From Chaetorhynchus papuensis (Eukaryota; Chordata; Aves; Passeriformes; Rhipiduridae): a DNA stretch of 64,000 bases. Position 1 is the stretch's first letter. Each line of letters begins with the position of its first letter. Shown here piece after piece: positions 63,565-64,000 of this stretch. Made by a program: the position numbers and the translations under genes. The stretch covers positions 646,758-710,757 of the forward strand of contig VWYX01000399.1 of assembly GCA_013396525.1 (NCBI GenBank). Direction: 5' to 3'. The notes under the pieces are model-generated. The model did not search any database and was not told where the DNA came from. It was given only the letters and a program-made list of their open reading frames with translations.

Positions 63565-64000
63565 GATCAAGGCCTCTCACCTGTTCCAGTGACTCCCTCA
63601 CCACCTTCAACAGAAAAAAATTTCTTCTCTATATCTAGCCTGAACTGACCCTCTTTCAGTTTGAACCCATTCCCCCTTGTCCCACCACTACCTGCCCTTG
63701 TAAAAAATCCCTCTCCAGCTTTCTTGAGGGGGCCCTTCAGCTACCGGAGGGAGCTCTAAGGTCTCCCCAGAGCCTTCTCTTTTCCAGGCTGGAGAATCCC
63801 AACTCTCTCAGCCTGATTTTGTAGCAAAGGTGCTCCATCCGTGATCATCTTCATGGCCTCCTCTGGGCTGGCTCCAGCAGGTCCCTGTCCCTCCTGTGCA
63901 GGGACCCCAGAGCTGGATGCAGTGCTCCAGGTGGGTCTCAGCAGAGCGGAGCAGAGGGGCAGAATCCCCTCCCTCCCCTGCTGCCCATGGGGCTCTGGAT
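63565..64000 (-). mobile_element. CR1 LINE 3' region, antisense, cut by window edge
   Basis: Reverse-complemented CR1 3' UTR with the 'aaaaatttcttctct', 'cccttgtaaaaaatccctc', 'ggtctccccagagcc' and 'ctccaggtgggtctcagc' blocks. It runs to the end of the window. Confidence 0.85.

Noticed and set aside
1..64000. CRISPR arrays, operons, prokaryotic genes, tRNA or rRNA genes
   Set aside because: None seen; the window is vertebrate nuclear DNA and no cloverleaf or rRNA sequence was recognised by eye.

Overview
The window is vertebrate nuclear DNA from a bird. Evidence: one very long multi-exon gene with consensus splice sites, introns littered with CR1 LINE fragments (the dominant avian retrotransposon), and two solo-LTR-like elements of avian ERV type. 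The gene is recognised as CPLANE1 (C5orf42, JBTS17), the ciliogenesis and planar polarity effector mutated in human Joubert syndrome 17. In other vertebrates it sits between NUP155 and NIPBL, and in birds that block is on the Z chromosome; a Z-linked origin here is therefore an inference. The LTR types hint at a passerine or related neoavian, with low confidence.

Layout. 1-990: 5'-truncated CR1 internal sequence, antisense. 990-2273: nothing recognised. 2274-2818: solo LTR on the minus strand. 3066-3690: CR1 3' end, antisense. 3700-4310: CpG island and presumed CPLANE1 promoter with a noncoding first exon. 4525-60804: CPLANE1 coding exons 2-52 on the plus strand. 60805 to about 61230: 3' UTR with a polyadenylation signal at 61205. 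61701-62289: a GC-rich solo LTR with a near-perfect 5-bp target duplication. 62510-63220: an unidentified group of protein-like minus-strand reading frames. 63565-64000: another antisense CR1.

The exon model was built by hand, joining splice sites so that phases match and the translation agrees with the remembered vertebrate CPLANE1 family. The 51 coding exons sum to 9495 nt, an exact multiple of three (3164 residues plus stop), against about 3197 residues in human. No frameshift or in-frame stop was found, so the gene looks intact. The only assembly gaps are 30 N in intron 6 (8887-8916) and one N in intron 42 (48695).

CPLANE1 acts with INTU, FUZ, WDPCP and RSG1 at the basal body to recruit intraflagellar transport machinery. 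No other complete protein-coding gene is seen. The main unusual points concern splicing: three introns use GC instead of GT donors, three exons have NAGNAG tandem acceptors, one intron holds a possible poison or alternative last exon, two CR1 copies lie within about 20 nt of splice donors, and a pair of inverted CR1 copies flanks exons 13-16.
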